DNA of 64,000 nucleotides from Armigeres subalbatus (Eukaryota; Arthropoda; Insecta; Diptera; Culicidae), in the NCBI RefSeq assembly GCF_024139115.2, contig NC_085140.1:317753259-317817258 (forward strand). The letters are read 5' to 3'. Below the pieces are notes generated by a model that did no database searches, was not told the DNA's origin, and was given only the letters and a program-made list of their open reading frames with translations. Positions 10,502 through 21,854 of the stretch are shown here, one piece after another (position 1 is the stretch's first letter; the number at the start of each line of letters is the position of its first letter). The translations under genes and the position numbers were made by a program.

Positions 10502-10946
10502 GACGAGCTCGGTGGTCTACTGGCTACCGCTTCTGCCTTATAAGCAGGAGGTCGTGGGTTCAATTCCAGGCTCGTCCCTTTCCTACTTTGTATTTCTATC
10601 TTAGTTCTTTCTGTGTTTCACGTTCTACCAAAACGATTCCTACTGTGATAACCTTCCACACAATCCCAAAACCTCCCGTGGCACCTATGAGAGGTCGTAG
10701 AGTTCTCTGCATCTTTCTTAAGTAGGTGTCCAACAAACCATCCTTCCCCTTCCTCAGCATTCGCAAGGACGTGGCCAGGACAGATCTCGACTATTGGAGA
10801 GTACATTGCTTCCATCTAAGAGTTAGTGATTAGTCCCAAATCAATATCTGTGGTAACGGATGAATGTAATGCTACTCTCATACAATAGTCTTGGCTTGTA
10901 CCACCTACGAATTTGTGCGAACTGCTAAATGCTAATGCTAGATAAG
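10502..10946 (+). mobile_element. tRNA-headed SINE
   Basis: The head (10502-10576) resembles a tRNA: a perfect 7-bp acceptor pairing (GACGAGC with GCTCGTC), A-box-like GGTGGTCTACTGGC, an anticodon stem-loop TCTGC-CTTATAA-GCAGG, and a B-box-like GGGTTCAATTCC. The T stem is poorly paired, which argues against a functional tRNA. A tRNA-unrelated body follows, containing AAGGACGTGGCCAGGACAG, and it ends in TGCTAAATGCTAATGCTAG. The tail and body link it to the copies at 4.7 kb and 38.7 kb. Such SINEs are transcribed by RNA polymerase III and mobilised by LINEs. Confidence 0.65.
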
Positions 10947-11554
10947 TGAAAATTTAACATAAATTTATTGTTCGAAAAATTTTTTAAAACGGGGTTTACT
11001 GAGAGCGCATCAGTTATTTTGGAGTTTCGCACCATATGACGCAATAAATCTCATTTGGCACCAAAAATTGAAGCACCACACATCAAATCTGCTTCGAATA
11101 TTTTTCTCGGTGATTATAAATATTTCATTTTATTATTTGATTATGGCATTTCATGGATTCATGTACAATAAACTTTAATTTATTTTGTTGGGACTTAACG
11201 TATTTTATTATTTTATGTGAATGTTTGCATAAAGCTAGATCTAGAGATCTCCGCAGGGATCAAGATTAAATGGCTTAAAAAGGGTTTTAAATGGTGCCAA
11301 CTGTCTTTTATAATGGTTTACAAATATATTACGAAAGGTTCTTGGTGCCTGATTCGTATTCGTGTTCAGTCATATTCCGATCTTGAAACCCGTCTTGCAT
11401 TTACCCTTCAAAACCATTTCAAGAGTGGGCCAACTAGGCAGATACTACTCTTCAAGAGGTTGTGGTGTAAGCGATGAAGAATAAAATGCCTTGACTATGG
11501 TTTTATTGTTGTAGGATTCAAATACTCTTGCAGTAAATCATAAATCTAAAAATG

Positions 11555-11830
11555 TTACTTGAGCGGAACTTTCAATTTCTGCCAGGTCAATCCAAAGTCA
11601 AAATGAACGGTTTCACTGGCCTGTTCACCGTATCGTCCCAATCCAGATCCTGTAGCGTTACAAAACTCTGGAACATGGTAGCGTAAGATATGAAATTTGG
11701 AGCTGTTTGGAAGCCCAGCCTGAAGCCAGTTTTTTTGCAAATTCTTTAAGTTTTATCTCGTATCCAGCAACCAACTTTTCTTGCAGGCATGCAGCAAATA
11801 CCTCGGCAAAGTTGTCAAGCACCTGTAAAT
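11555..11830 (-). pseudogene. C-terminal remnant of a transposase-like protein
   Basis: The minus strand reads VLDNFAEVFAACLQEKLVAG and then, after a frame change, SKFHILRYHVPEFCNATGSG, LGRYGEQASETVHFDF and LTWQKLKVPLK followed by a stop. The pattern (K)H...VPEFC...GLG.Y.EQASE..H.DF..TW is one I associate with the C-terminal parts of transposon-encoded proteins in animal genomes, but I cannot name the superfamily. An acceptor-like TTTACAG precedes the segment and AATAAA-like sequence follows near 11480. It is a broken fragment. Confidence 0.4.
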
Positions 11831-12334
11831 TTCAATCAAATAATTTGATTTTATTTTATTTTTTATAATTTTATTATTATTTTATTACTCATGCGTTCAT
11901 GCTTCTAATTCCGAATGATTCAAACAACAATTTGGGAATGGTACATGTTTTCGCTATGAAACACGATCATCTAACTTAAAAAAAAGTTGTACTAGACCCC
12001 CCGACAGATTATTTACATCCCGGTCGCAAATGAAAGGTATATGCCTCCTCTGTCATGTGGCAAAATTTCAGACATGCCGAATTTTTTGAAATAAAGTTAT
12101 TGGAAAAAGACACCGTGAGTCCGATTGAGCTGAAATTTTGCATAGGGACTTTTTTCGAGGAGACGAAGTTTTTGAAATTAGAAAAGTCGATTTTCATTGT
12201 CACCCTAGTGTGTAGTTATTTTTTCTTGGTACCCCGTTCAAGCTTTCCACTATTTAGGGGGAGTCGGCAGAGCTAGTTTTATTGCAAAATACTTCAAAGT
12301 AAATATAGTACGTACCTAAAAAAACTCAACCTAC

Positions 12335-13445
12335 CTTAGGTCTCCATTGGAGATTATATGATTGTTGTTGGTGCCGTTGACAGTTCCGTTCCCAGCCACC
12401 GCAATAGACCGACTCGGCGACGTCTTGGGAACTTTTTTAGGTGAGAAGATTTGGAGCTGCGCACGAAACTCGGGCCTCAAATGCCTCAACACTGGCAGCG
12501 CTTCCATATCTGGATCATCGGCTATTTCCTTATTGTTTTCATCGAGATTCTCTTTTGTTCCACTACCAAAACCCAGAGCACAACCACCACCACCGCCGCC
12601 CCCGGGACCGACCCCATGAGTTGCACCATTAGTGGCTACACTTCCGATCCCATTCATGTGCAGCGCGTTCGCGTAGTTTTTGCTTACATTTTCGTTAGCA
12701 ATGTTGTTCAAATATTTCCTCTCATTGCTATTGTAGATTTGCTTATTAATCACAACACCTTCCGCGTTACCATACAACTTTTCGACGCGCTGCTGAATAA
12801 AGCTCTTCTTAACAACCTTTTCTGTCTCCTTCACGCTGCTAATTTGGGACTGCGATGAAATCACTTTTGTCCTCAACCCCCCGCCACTGAATCCGTTCCC
12901 ATTAAACACGGCATTATCCGTCACATCCTGACCGGTGGCAGCACCGCCCCCGCCACCACCTACATACCGACCCGAACCATTCACCATCCCACCGAATTTG
13001 CCCCCACTGTTGATGTTGTTGTTGATTGTATTGTTCATACTGATGTAGCTGAGCGTGGGAGCAGTCAGCTGGAAATTGCCACCCTCCGACCGGTTGTAGT
13101 GCAGCGTGGCAATGATCGGTCGGTTCGGTGACACTTCCCGGGACTTGTTGATGTCCTGCCTCAGCTTCGAATCGTACGTCGTCAGATTCGAGTAGCCATT
13201 CACACAGCAGGCCAGATTCAGGTAGCTGGGCTTTTTGCTGGCAACCGGCGTGGTAGCCGTCTCTGCCTGTGGGGACGTCGTCGTGAGAACGGTGCTGATG
13301 TTTCCGGTCAAGGGATCCAACACGGTCGTTACTGCCTGGCAGTTGATCACCGGAATTTTGCAACGCTCCTTGATGCCGGCGGTGAATTCTCGCTGAATGT
13401 CCTTAGCCGAGTTGGGAGTGAGAAAGTTTAGCTCTCCGGAGGTGT
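12335..13445 (-). CDS. Host gene internal exon, unknown protein
   Basis: This long exon of about 370 codons is bounded by a good acceptor (CCCCCTTACAG, exon from 13445) and a good donor (AAG then GTAGGT, exon to 12335). Codons at both ends are split, so the exon needs partners; the incoming phase matches the exon at 46449-46518. The frame contains KSFIQQRVEKLYG and LPVLRHLRPEFRAQL, blocks of Gly (GGGGGG, GPGGGGGGG) and Asn/Ser-rich stretches, with no transmembrane segment or catalytic motif. It looks like a disordered cytoplasmic scaffold or adaptor region. GC content and codon order differ clearly from the surrounding transposons. I do not recognise the orthologue. Frames on the opposite strand are shadows. 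Confidence 0.85.
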
Positions 13446-14040
13446 CTGTAAGGGGGAGAACAAAAAAGTCGGAATAAATAACAATTGTAATCATTGATTG
13501 AGTGATAACGACGATATTAAAGGACCGTGGTCATACCCATATACTAACACCCCTCCCTTAAAATCAAAGTTCAATAAGCTTTTCTTTTTATTGCAAAAAA
13601 ATACCATCTTGTAGGGCGTAGGCAATTGAATCGTGAACTTTCATAACTATGTTTAATGAATGTCGAATCCTTGTGTTCGAATTGACCGACTATCAATTAT
13701 TGTAAACAAGCGTATCATATTGTGTTGTGAAATTATTTGTAGAAACGTTACCCTCAAGCAATCACAGCACAACAAGGCTGAGAACAAATCCTTGAAAAGG
13801 TCCGCTTGTAAGCATTTCTCTGGCGTGCGTAATAAAATAACTATTAATTATGGGGTCCTTCGCCATGACATCCTGTAGCCACCGCTCCTAGTTGAGCGCA
13901 TAAAAATAACCAATGTCAGACATTGAATGGAACGCTGAGTCACCTCCTACACAATGTACAACAACTGGACTGGCGTGTGGCATAATGTCCAACCCAGTCA
14001 CGTCAGTACATCGCAGATTTTACGATTGTACATGTGACCT
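13446..14040. other. Intron sequence, unassigned
   Basis: This follows the acceptor of the host exon. Apart from the polypyrimidine tract beside 13446, I see no coding sequence or recognisable repeat. Confidence 0.5.
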
Positions 14041-14047
14041 TTAACCT

Positions 14048-15175
14048 CACTGAAAACAGCGGTGCGGTTAAAATTACTATTTTGATAGGTTAAATTAAAT
14101 ACACAACGCCACTTGATTTGTGCAGACTATACATTACAGTCATCCCAAACGAAATATGTTGTTAAAATTACCATGGATGCTTAGATAAGAATGACAGAAG
14201 AAAATACCATGTTTGTGGTTAACTTAATAATAATGAATAGTAAAAATAAAAATTCTGGTGCGTTCAAAATAACAACTATTTGGTAGTTAGTAGAAAATCA
14301 AAATAAACAAACAAAAAATAATCCGATTAAAATCAATGCATATTTGGTGCCATTTATTTCCGTTTTTTTCTCTTGAATAGTACAGAAATTTAAAAGGGAA
14401 CGACACAAGGTTCCAATGCCGCAAAATCGAAGCCATATCTTGTCTTTTTTAGGGATTTGCCGGCTTCTTCTGGATTTTTTGGCTTAAAAAAATTTTGCCA
14501 TTCACCTCACAAACAATATGCTGACCGAGGAGCTGTAAATTATCTTCTCTTGCCAAAACTCCGGAGCAATGCCTTAATGATGATTCCATGGTGTTGAAAT
14601 TTCCGTCGAGTAAGTAATCAGAAAGTTTCCACCAGTTTTTATTTATTGGAGAACATCTGACAATTGTATGAAAAAGCATATTACTAATAGTTACGAAAGT
14701 AGGCGAAAAAGATCATACCTCATCTTAGCTACCAAACAATTCTTCTTGGTGCTGTTACTGAGTTGAAAACGTTTATTTTCTGCCGCCTGCAAAATGAAAA
14801 TATTTATTTGCATAAAATTTAGTGTTGTCTTGAGAAAATTCATACATACGAACCTGGAATGCATAGCCGATTACACGAAGATCTTTGCTAACGCCAATGT
14901 TATGATATGAAATATATTCAATTTAATGAAAAACAAAACTCTCAAGCTTATTTTGTTTCTTGAACTAACGTCGCTGCAGAACTGATTTGATCGCGCCAAA
15001 AGTACCATGCATGATTGTTGATAATACCATGTACTATTGACACCATAGTATTTTCAACAAACATGTAGTTATTTTAAGCGTTTATTTGTTTAATATAAAC
15101 ACATTCTAAAATAGTATTTTTAAATACTGTTCCATGGTTATAATTACAACAATATTTATTTCAGTGTAGAAACCT
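14048..15175. mobile_element. Possible TIR element carrying a spliced gene fragment
   Basis: Inverted ends CACTGAAA (14050) and TTTCAGTG (about 15170) enclose about 1.1 kb. Subterminal words such as ACCATG (14170, 14205, 15003, 15026, 15133 inverted) are repeated near both ends, and ATTACCATGG on the left mirrors CCATGGTTATAAT on the right. No clear target duplication was found. The centre holds three short exons on the minus strand. The boundary call is tentative. Confidence 0.4.
14449..14924 (-). pseudogene. Three-exon gene fragment, unknown protein
   Basis: Three minus-strand exons join in frame: 14924-14854 (IEYISYHNIGVSKDLRVIGY, AFQ), 14786-14719 (AAENKRFQLSNSTKKNCLVA, KM) and 14656-14449 (RCSPINKNWWKLSDYLLDGN, then ...CEVNGKIFLSQ and a stop). 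Introns of 67 and 62 bp have GT/AG ends (GTTCGT...TTGCAG and GTATGA...TGTCAG), the size usual for insects. There is no start codon, so the 5' part is missing. I do not recognise the protein. It may be transposon-encoded or a captured host fragment. The frame survives through all three exons, so it is either young or was conserved until recently. Confidence 0.5.
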
Positions 15176-16234
15176 CATGAGAGTGAGGAAAAGCTACTCT
15201 CCCCATTTGTTTTGCCTTGCTTTTAACCCCCTACAGTGAAAACAGTGGCAAATCATGCCGTTTTACATCCATTCATCGCATGGTATAGTGGTACACATTG
15301 ATCGAATGGAATTGCATCGCTACAGATTAGGGTATTCATAAGAAGTTCAATATTGAAACTAATGTAATTTTGCATACATTCAGAAATATCAATTTGAACT
15401 CTATTAAAAAATAGATTGATCCACACTTGCCTTATATTTCAAGTTATAAGAAGTTCAAGATTAAAACTTTTATAAGGATATGATTAACATTAATTGCATT
15501 TATGTGCCACTGTCATTCCTAAGTGTATTTTTGTTGATTGTGCGAGTTATATAGAACTTCCATTTTATGATGGGGTGCCATAGCTTTCAGCAATATTATT
15601 TTTAAGAGCACCCTATTCCACATACGATCATACACGCGTAGAAATCTTCTACCATCTTGGCGGCTAATAGCATCGAAGTTAGGTTTTTCGCTTTCGATGG
15701 TCAGCAGACAGACAACCACCACCAATCTATTTTAAAGACGAAGCCGATAGTTGATCTATCTTTATTTTACCACTGGATCACTTTGTATTTTACCTTCACC
15801 GTGTTTTGCTAGCAAAAAGCACCGCGGGGAGCAATCAGGAAGTTCCGAACCCACTACAACCACCCGTCGTTGCGATTGCCCCTTGGCGCACGTTGGCTGC
15901 ATCCGATTGATGCTTTCGGGGAGTAAACCGTTAACGAATCAAAGAAAGCACGTTCAAGAGGCTGATTTCACCCAGAAATGGAGAAAAAATGAAACTAATA
16001 ATCTGATCCATATATGTACGTTCAACTTACAACAAAACGAACACTAAATACATATTAGCATTAAGTACAAATGGCGATGGTTTATTTAAACATAATACTG
16101 TTCTTTGGGGTATTTGAGGTTTTTTAATGGATTTGGATTAGGAAAAAGGTCATGCAAGTAAATGTGCTGCGTGAAAGCAATGATTATTGATAAAAATGAG
16201 TACCTGAGCAGCACGAACATAACAGCAAGTATGT
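15176..16234. other. Intron sequence, no assigned feature
   Basis: AT-rich flanks surround a more GC-rich block at 15780-15930. No supported exon or repeat family was found. The 98-codon frame at 15751-16047 has no motif or splice context that would support it. Confidence 0.4.
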
Positions 16235-16242
16235 CCTGGGGC

Positions 16243-16626
16243 CAGTGTTGTCCTACACTCAGTGCGAAAAATTCTGCTCTTTGATTTTACTTCATCTAAA
16301 CGATTTTACAGTCTTAACTAAGTAAGTGTAACTAATAGAAGGATATTTGAATTTTCTAAATGTCATGTCAAACTATTGAAAAAATTCACACCAGAGCCTC
16401 AGGAGCGCGCGCGCTGAAAATACACTCCAGTGAAAACACTCCAGTGTATTTTCAGTGCGCGCGCTCCTGAGGCTCTGGTGTGCATTTTTTCAATAGTTTG
16501 ACATGACATTTAGAAAATTCAAATATCCCTCTATTAGTTACACTTACTTAACTAAGATTATAAAATCGTTTAGATGGAGTAAAATCAAAGAGCAGAATTT
16601 TTCGCATTGAGTGTAGGACAACACTG
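16243..16626. mobile_element. Palindromic hAT-type MITE
   Basis: The 384-bp element begins CAGTGTTGTCCTACACTCAG and ends with its complement (...GGACAACACTG). It is nearly palindromic throughout and is flanked by a perfect 8-bp duplication CCTGGGGC (16235-16242 and 16627-16634). An 8-bp target duplication with CAGTG ends is diagnostic of hAT transposition. The centre near 16434 is a GC-rich GCGCGCGC stem. There is no ORF. Confidence 0.9.
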
Positions 16627-16738
16627 CCTGGGGCTCGTCAGAGTTGTGGGGCTCGCCTAGGACGTCTCTTCTGCCTGCTAGTTCACCTTCCCATAGTGCC
16701 AAAAAAAACTCACACTTAAGGTATTTGTGTCGTATTTA

Positions 16739-17612
16739 GCAACTTTAGCATAATCAACGTCCATAGCCCACACTCCGGAAGCACTGGTTATGGTAAGGAC
16801 GCATTCTAAGCTCGAACGTGAGTACGACAGCTGCCCAAGCCAAGACGTCAAAATCATCATAGGACATAGAAGATTAAAACGCTCACCTGGAGATCACTTG
16901 GATACAGACTCACAAATCGATGTTCTGATTGATGGACGGCACTTCTCCGACATTATCGACGTCAGGATATATCGTGGCGCTAACATCGAGTCTGACCACT
17001 ATCTAGTGATGGTTAAACTGCGCCCAGACCTATCCGTCTTCAACAATGTTCGGTACCGACGGCTGCCCCGGTACGACCTAGAGCGACTGAAGCAATCTGA
17101 TGTCGCCACTGCATTACGCGCAGCGTCTCGAAGCAGCGTTGCCGGAAGATGATGGCGTCCCTCTCGAGGACTGCTGGAGAACAGCCAGCCAGAAGCAGCC
17201 ATTAAGGTCACTCCTGACGGAATCCAAGATTATAAGTGCTCGCGTTTTCGGAGGCACACCACTCGATTCAGAGGCGGCGCACAACTGTCATTTTTGTTGA
17301 TTTAGCTTTGCTGCGTCGCAGCATGCGTGAAATAATAAAAATGACAGTTTTGCGTTGCTTCCGTATCGAGTGGTGTGCGCCCGAAAACGCGAGCACTTTT
17401 AATCTTGGATTCCGTCAGGAGTGACCTTAACGACACAGCGGAGAGCAACATCGTGTAATGTAGGACGTAATCGACGCACCTATTGGATCAACAACGAATG
17501 CAGACAGATTTTGAAGAAGTAGAAGGATGCAGCGCGGGCGGTTCGGCAGGTACAAGTAGGCGTGGAGCAAAGCGAGCGAGGTGGGCTGACCAGGAGAACG
17601 ACTTGGCGATAA
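16739..17612 (+). pseudogene. Decayed RTE retrotransposon fragment
   Basis: This stretch aligns with the endonuclease and linker region of the RTE at 27719-31180, starting at the equivalent of 28546 (GCATAATCAACGTCCATAGC). EN landmarks are recognisable (LIDGRHFSDIIDVRIYRGAN, SDHYLVMVKLRP). It then jumps from the equivalent of about 29285 to about 31005, an internal deletion of about 1.7 kb, and stops at the equivalent of about 31070. It carries frameshifts and a MITE at 17206-17426. Confidence 0.8.
17206..17426. mobile_element. TTAA-flanked palindromic MITE
   Basis: The 221-bp element starts GGTCACTCCTGACGGAATCC and ends with the inverse, flanked by TTAA on both sides (17202-17205 and 17427-17430). 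The intact RTE copy at about 29168 reads GCAGCCATTAACGACG, which is the empty site, so insertion duplicated exactly TTAA. TTAA targeting is characteristic of piggyBac-type transposases. There is no coding sequence. Confidence 0.85.
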
Positions 17613-17984
17613 TAATAAATAATGACATAGATTTGGCTGCTTGGCCATATCTTCGACATTTCTCAGCTAAATTTACATATTTACATACCCAAAATAGTCG
17701 CCAGCACATATATTGTCTGAAACTGACTTCAAATTGTTTACCGAACACACCTACGATCTATTATAATCGGAGAACGGATCGACAGTTGGCTACTTTTAAA
17801 TGGACGCAAACTTGACAATAACACCGCACAATAACGATTCTATTACTGTTTTTCTCAAAAATGTGCCAACACCTATTTCAAAGATTATCGAAAACATGGT
17901 TCAATATTGCCACTGATGTTTTTCAAACTATTCTAGAGTTCTGAACTTCGGTCTACCAGGTCAATTACGCTTGGTACAAAACTA

Positions 17985-18185
17985 TTATCAATCCATACAG
18001 GCACTGTCCTGCGGGCATCAAGGGCTATGTCAAGGACTCTCCCCATGGCCACTGCGAGCTAGAGGGGTTTGACAGTGGGCTCTGTTAAACCTCTACAAAT
18101 CGATACATGCATCCGCAAGTAAGTCATACCAATGCGACCGTGCGCCGCTCAAGGCACACTAGCCCAGTCAAGAGCTTCGACAACG
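17985..18185 (+). repeat. 5' fragment of an RTE-type element
   Basis: Words such as AAGGGCTATGTCAAGGACTC and GCATCCGCAAGTAAGTC resemble the 5' part of the RTE copy beginning near 62520 (TATGTCCAAGGGCTTGAC, GTATCCGCAAGTAGTC). The similarity is partial and there is no intact frame. Confidence 0.5.
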
Positions 18186-18484
18186 CAACGTCAACGGACA
18201 CGAGCGAAAATCGAGATGGATACAGTGCAGCAAAGGTTGACAGTCGGATCATTCCACTCCTTGAGTAAAGCCTGTGGCACCATCTTGAAATGGTGGGTAA
18301 TGCCACAGCTGCCTTTTGTCCCGTGAGAGGCAGTAAAGCACGCCGTCCCAATCCAGCCAGCTGGCCCACCCAACCAGATGGCAGTAGAACCAGTTGATTT
18401 CATCCTGACTTACGCCGATTCGGCTCTGAACACCAGCATGCCAAACCCACATGGCTTCACTGCATCAGCAGACATAACCATGGG

Positions 18485-19780
18485 ATTAAGAATAGAAAGC
18501 GACTATTCCAACTGGGTTTGAGGGTTGTCCCAAGGAAGGATTTAATAGTCATGGATAAAATTAAACCAACCAACAGAGCAAAGAAAGTGAATACCTTCAC
18601 AAGGAGAGGTTTGCATAGGTGTCCAACTAACGCATCGGATGCAAGAGAGATGAAGCTAGAGAAGACGAGTGGCGAAGCAGTCGTCGAGGAAAACGCTAAC
18701 GGTGGACACGCTGCAGCCGAGCTTGACCGTTGTCATGGTGCAGCTCGATGCCATCATCGACTTCACCAATGGACGGGCAAATATGTCGAGAAACCTGAAG
18801 CTGAACCTATTTAAGCTTCGCAATTCGGTTATTACTGCAAAGCAGGAACAGGCAGTGGTCGCGGTTAGCATGGAAGGCGGAAAAGAGCACACGGACGGCT
18901 CCCTTCTCTTTCCATCGTACCACAACCATGGCACAGGAGGCGTTAGATTTCGAACTCAGCAATAGAGTGGCTGAATGGAGGACAGACAAGCGCGCCAGGG
19001 ACTCACCCGGCAATAAGCACTACTTACAGAGCGCAAACCCGGAGAGCAGACCCATGCAAGCAAAGATGAAGGGCGTAAGAAGAGAGCAAGGCTGAAACAA
19101 GCCAGTCGGCCGCCGGAGGCGGGAAGCCAAGCCGATCAAGAGAAGCATCGGTTGGATGGTTCCTAGCAAACGGTAGCCATGAAATCGATAAAGGAGAAAG
19201 TGGCAGCAATGCGCCGGGCGAGAGCTCGGGAGAAGGGTATGCGCTGCTTATGAAAACAGAGAAAGAGCGTTACGGCGGCGTGCTCACCGCGATGGCAGGG
19301 CTGTGAAGCTGGCGGACCTCGGTAAAAAAATGTTCGTAGCATAAAGCAGACGAGAACGAGAGAGATGATCCTTGTACTAAGGAAGCACGCTAACTTTCAC
19401 TTACTCAGTGACTGAGTAAAATTGTATTGCCCTCTCTTTTCTTCTCACGGAAATTTTACTCAGTTTCCGCCAAAAGCAGGATAACTCATAGCTATGAGTA
19501 GTCCCGCTTTTGACGGAAACTGAGTAAAATTTCCATGAGAAAAAAAGAGATAGCAATACAATTTTACTCAGTCTTTGAGTAAGTGAAAGTTAGAGTGAGG
19601 GTTCACAGGCAGGCGGTACCTCATATGGAGCGCTAGCTCAGAAAGTCCTAGGTGAGGGCGTTGAAGTGTGGACTCTGCACGATGAGGTGACCCTCCAATG
19701 TAAACAGCTAAACGAGTCCACGATAGGGGTAGAGATAACCTCTGCCATCAAAAACGAAGGTAAAGTGGTGGCAGCCAGTA
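18485..19780 (+). pseudogene. Decayed ORF1 (gag-like) of a LOA/R1-type LINE
   Basis: Fragmented plus-strand frames rich in Arg, Lys, Glu and Ala end in YGALAQKVLGEGVEVWTLHD and EVTLQCKQLNE, a pattern I associate with gag-like ORF1 proteins of LOA and related mosquito LINEs. The part at 18690-18960 is similarly Gln/Ser-rich and basic. Stops and a palindromic MITE at 19391-19592 interrupt it. A matching RT remnant lies downstream at 20530-20880. Confidence 0.5.
19391..19592. mobile_element. TA-flanked palindromic MITE
   Basis: About 202 bp forms a long inverted repeat, starting TAACTTTCACTTACTCAGTG and ending in the complement, around a centre near 19490. TA at both edges suggests Tc1/mariner-type insertion, although TA belongs to the palindrome so the duplication cannot be proved. 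It interrupts the ORF1 remnant. Confidence 0.75.
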
Positions 19781-19860
19781 CTGGAATAAGTCGTGATCGT
19801 CATAAGGCAGAGAGCAAAACGCTTTTTTCTATTTCAGGCGATCAAATGAAATAATCGTGG

Positions 19861-20383
19861 GTTCTTTGATCAATTTCGCATGAAAGGCAGTCATGAAAGG
19901 ATGTTGTGCTTTATTTTAAAATTTAAGTTTAAAGTTATTTTAATAGATATATGCGAAGAATAGTGACTAGTCGATAAACTAATCATATTCCTTTAATTCA
20001 CCGGGTTGAAAATGGTAATAAACACAAAAATAAAGCAGATATTGCACACTTTCATGCTCTGTCACGGGACAAATATTTTTTTAGATTTTTGTGACATGCC
20101 ATTCATTCTCCGCGTTTCTATACATATTGAAAGAAGCAGATATGTAAACATCGCGTGACATCTTTCATTGAAAATGAGAAATTCCAGTACTGGTGGCAGC
20201 ACATGCGTACGAACAGGAGTTACCCATGTAGGCAGTGCGGCAAAGATGGCAAAAAGAACCATCGTGCACGCTATATGCGAGCAGGAACCAGGCATACAAC
20301 CACGATATGGGTGAGCCTGCTTGCCCGATGAGCGATAATATGAGGAAATCGTACAAGTAACGCAGCTCACCCTCTACAATTGA
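19861..20383. other. Unassigned AT-rich sequence
   Basis: No supported exon or repeat boundary was found. Frames on the minus strand (20062-20455) have no motif. Confidence 0.3.
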
Positions 20384-20514
20384 CCCAGTCAGCACAAGAT
20401 AGTATATAGTGTCAAATAAGATGCTTAAATGGAGGCGATATACGCACTTCCCCATACAAATTGTACGTATATAGCCTCCACTATAACATCCTATACGAGT
20501 TCGTGTTGACTGGG
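20384..20514. mobile_element. Short inverted-repeat MITE
   Basis: The 131-bp element has ends CCCAGTCAGCAC and GTGTTGACTGGG. The arms keep pairing inward (TGGAGGCGATATACG with GTATATAGCCTCCA). No clear target duplication was found. It has no ORF. Confidence 0.7.
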
Positions 20515-20529
20515 TGGGTGACAGAGTGG

Positions 20530-20880
20530 GGAAGCCACTGTACTAACCGGAGAGGGCAAACGCTGCTAGAGGCCAAAAACAAGTGGAACACTGGCTCCTC
20601 CCGAGCGATGTCCAATGAGGATGAAGAGGATAATTGAAGTACTATTCCCACACCATAGGCCAACTCATTGACCGCGAGGATTGGATCAGATGACGAAAAG
20701 GTGGTGAGGATGGCGGTAGAGTAGCTACTAACGGTGGCCAATACCCTTGACCTGAGTAAAGCACCTGGTCCGGACCAGATCCCGAACATGGCGTTAAAGG
20801 CATCCATAATGACAAATCTGGACATGTTCAGCCATGCAGAGGAGCCAGGACGAGCAGCCATTCTCGAATATATTGGAGAG
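20530..20880 (+). pseudogene. Reverse transcriptase fragment, LOA/R1-like
   Basis: A broken plus-strand frame contains LSKAPGPDQIPNMALKAS, the conserved start of LINE reverse transcriptases in the R1/LOA/Jockey group (KAPGPDGIPN in intact copies). Stops surround it. Position and direction fit the ORF1 remnant upstream. Confidence 0.6.
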
Positions 20881-21640
20881 ACAGCGTATGGTCATGTTAC
20901 CGAAACATGACAAGCCTAGGAAACCCCTTACCGAACATAGTTGACCTGGTAGAAAATTTGGTCTGAACTCCAGTTGACATCGTTAATCAATTGATTTGAG
21001 CTCCAGATTGATTTCGAGACCTTGAAACCTCATATTTGCACATTTCTAATTAGTTAATCATACGCATGGTCTTGAAAGGCCTTTGTAGATATGATGGGTG
21101 ATGGGATGATATTAGTTAAGAACCGAGGCTAAATGACCTGGTAAGCCAACAATCGGAACTCTAGAATGATTTAGAAAACTCAGAGCTTCCGATTAGGACA
21201 TATCTAAATCGTGAAACATGCGCATAATCTCTAACAACATGTAAGGACATGATGGGTTGCTATCGATTTTGTACCGAGCTCAGTCTAAAAAGATATAAAG
21301 GAAGTCGATAGGAATAAGGGCCCAGATCAGCCGCCTAGGATGAAGATCTTTCACATTGGGTCCATGTACCCCTAGGGGTGCTCAGAACACATGAGTGAGT
21401 GAGTTTCTGAAGGAAAACTTTGTTGAAGGCATCATACATAGGACGCAGGCCCAACGAGCTGATATCATGATTTCATGTTGTTCCGACCACAACGCGATGT
21501 GCAACTATGAAATCAAGAGGACCTATGGGCGCTAAACTTCAGGAGGCGACTGGAAGCGATTGGCCCAGGATACTCCATTCGGCGTAGGTTCATCGAGGAG
21601 CTGTGGCCCATCAAGTATCAAGTAAGTAAGTATTAGCAAC
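20881..21640 (+). repeat. Probable 3' part of the same decayed LINE
   Basis: No open frame remains. A TGAGTGAGTGAG run at about 21391 and degenerate coding-like text continue in the same direction. The assignment is tentative. Confidence 0.3.
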
Positions 21641-21854
21641 TCCTTATCTGATCTTTTAGTATAGGTGCTCAATTGCTTATCCATCGCGAGGATTAAGCGA
21701 TTATTTATTTGAATTTGTACTAAAACGCCAGCGAAGGGGCGATGATGTAACAATGAATTGTTAAAATTCCTGTTTTTTTTTTCCTGTTCGGGTGTGCCAC
21801 TGCGACCAATTATTAGATTTATTGTAGCGTTACCCGTATCCTCAGTTCCTGGTT

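Noticed and set aside
12362..13363. Opposite-strand and alternate frames over the host exon (for example 12451-12858, 12914-13363)
   Set aside because: Shadows of the spliced minus-strand exon; no independent splice or start evidence.
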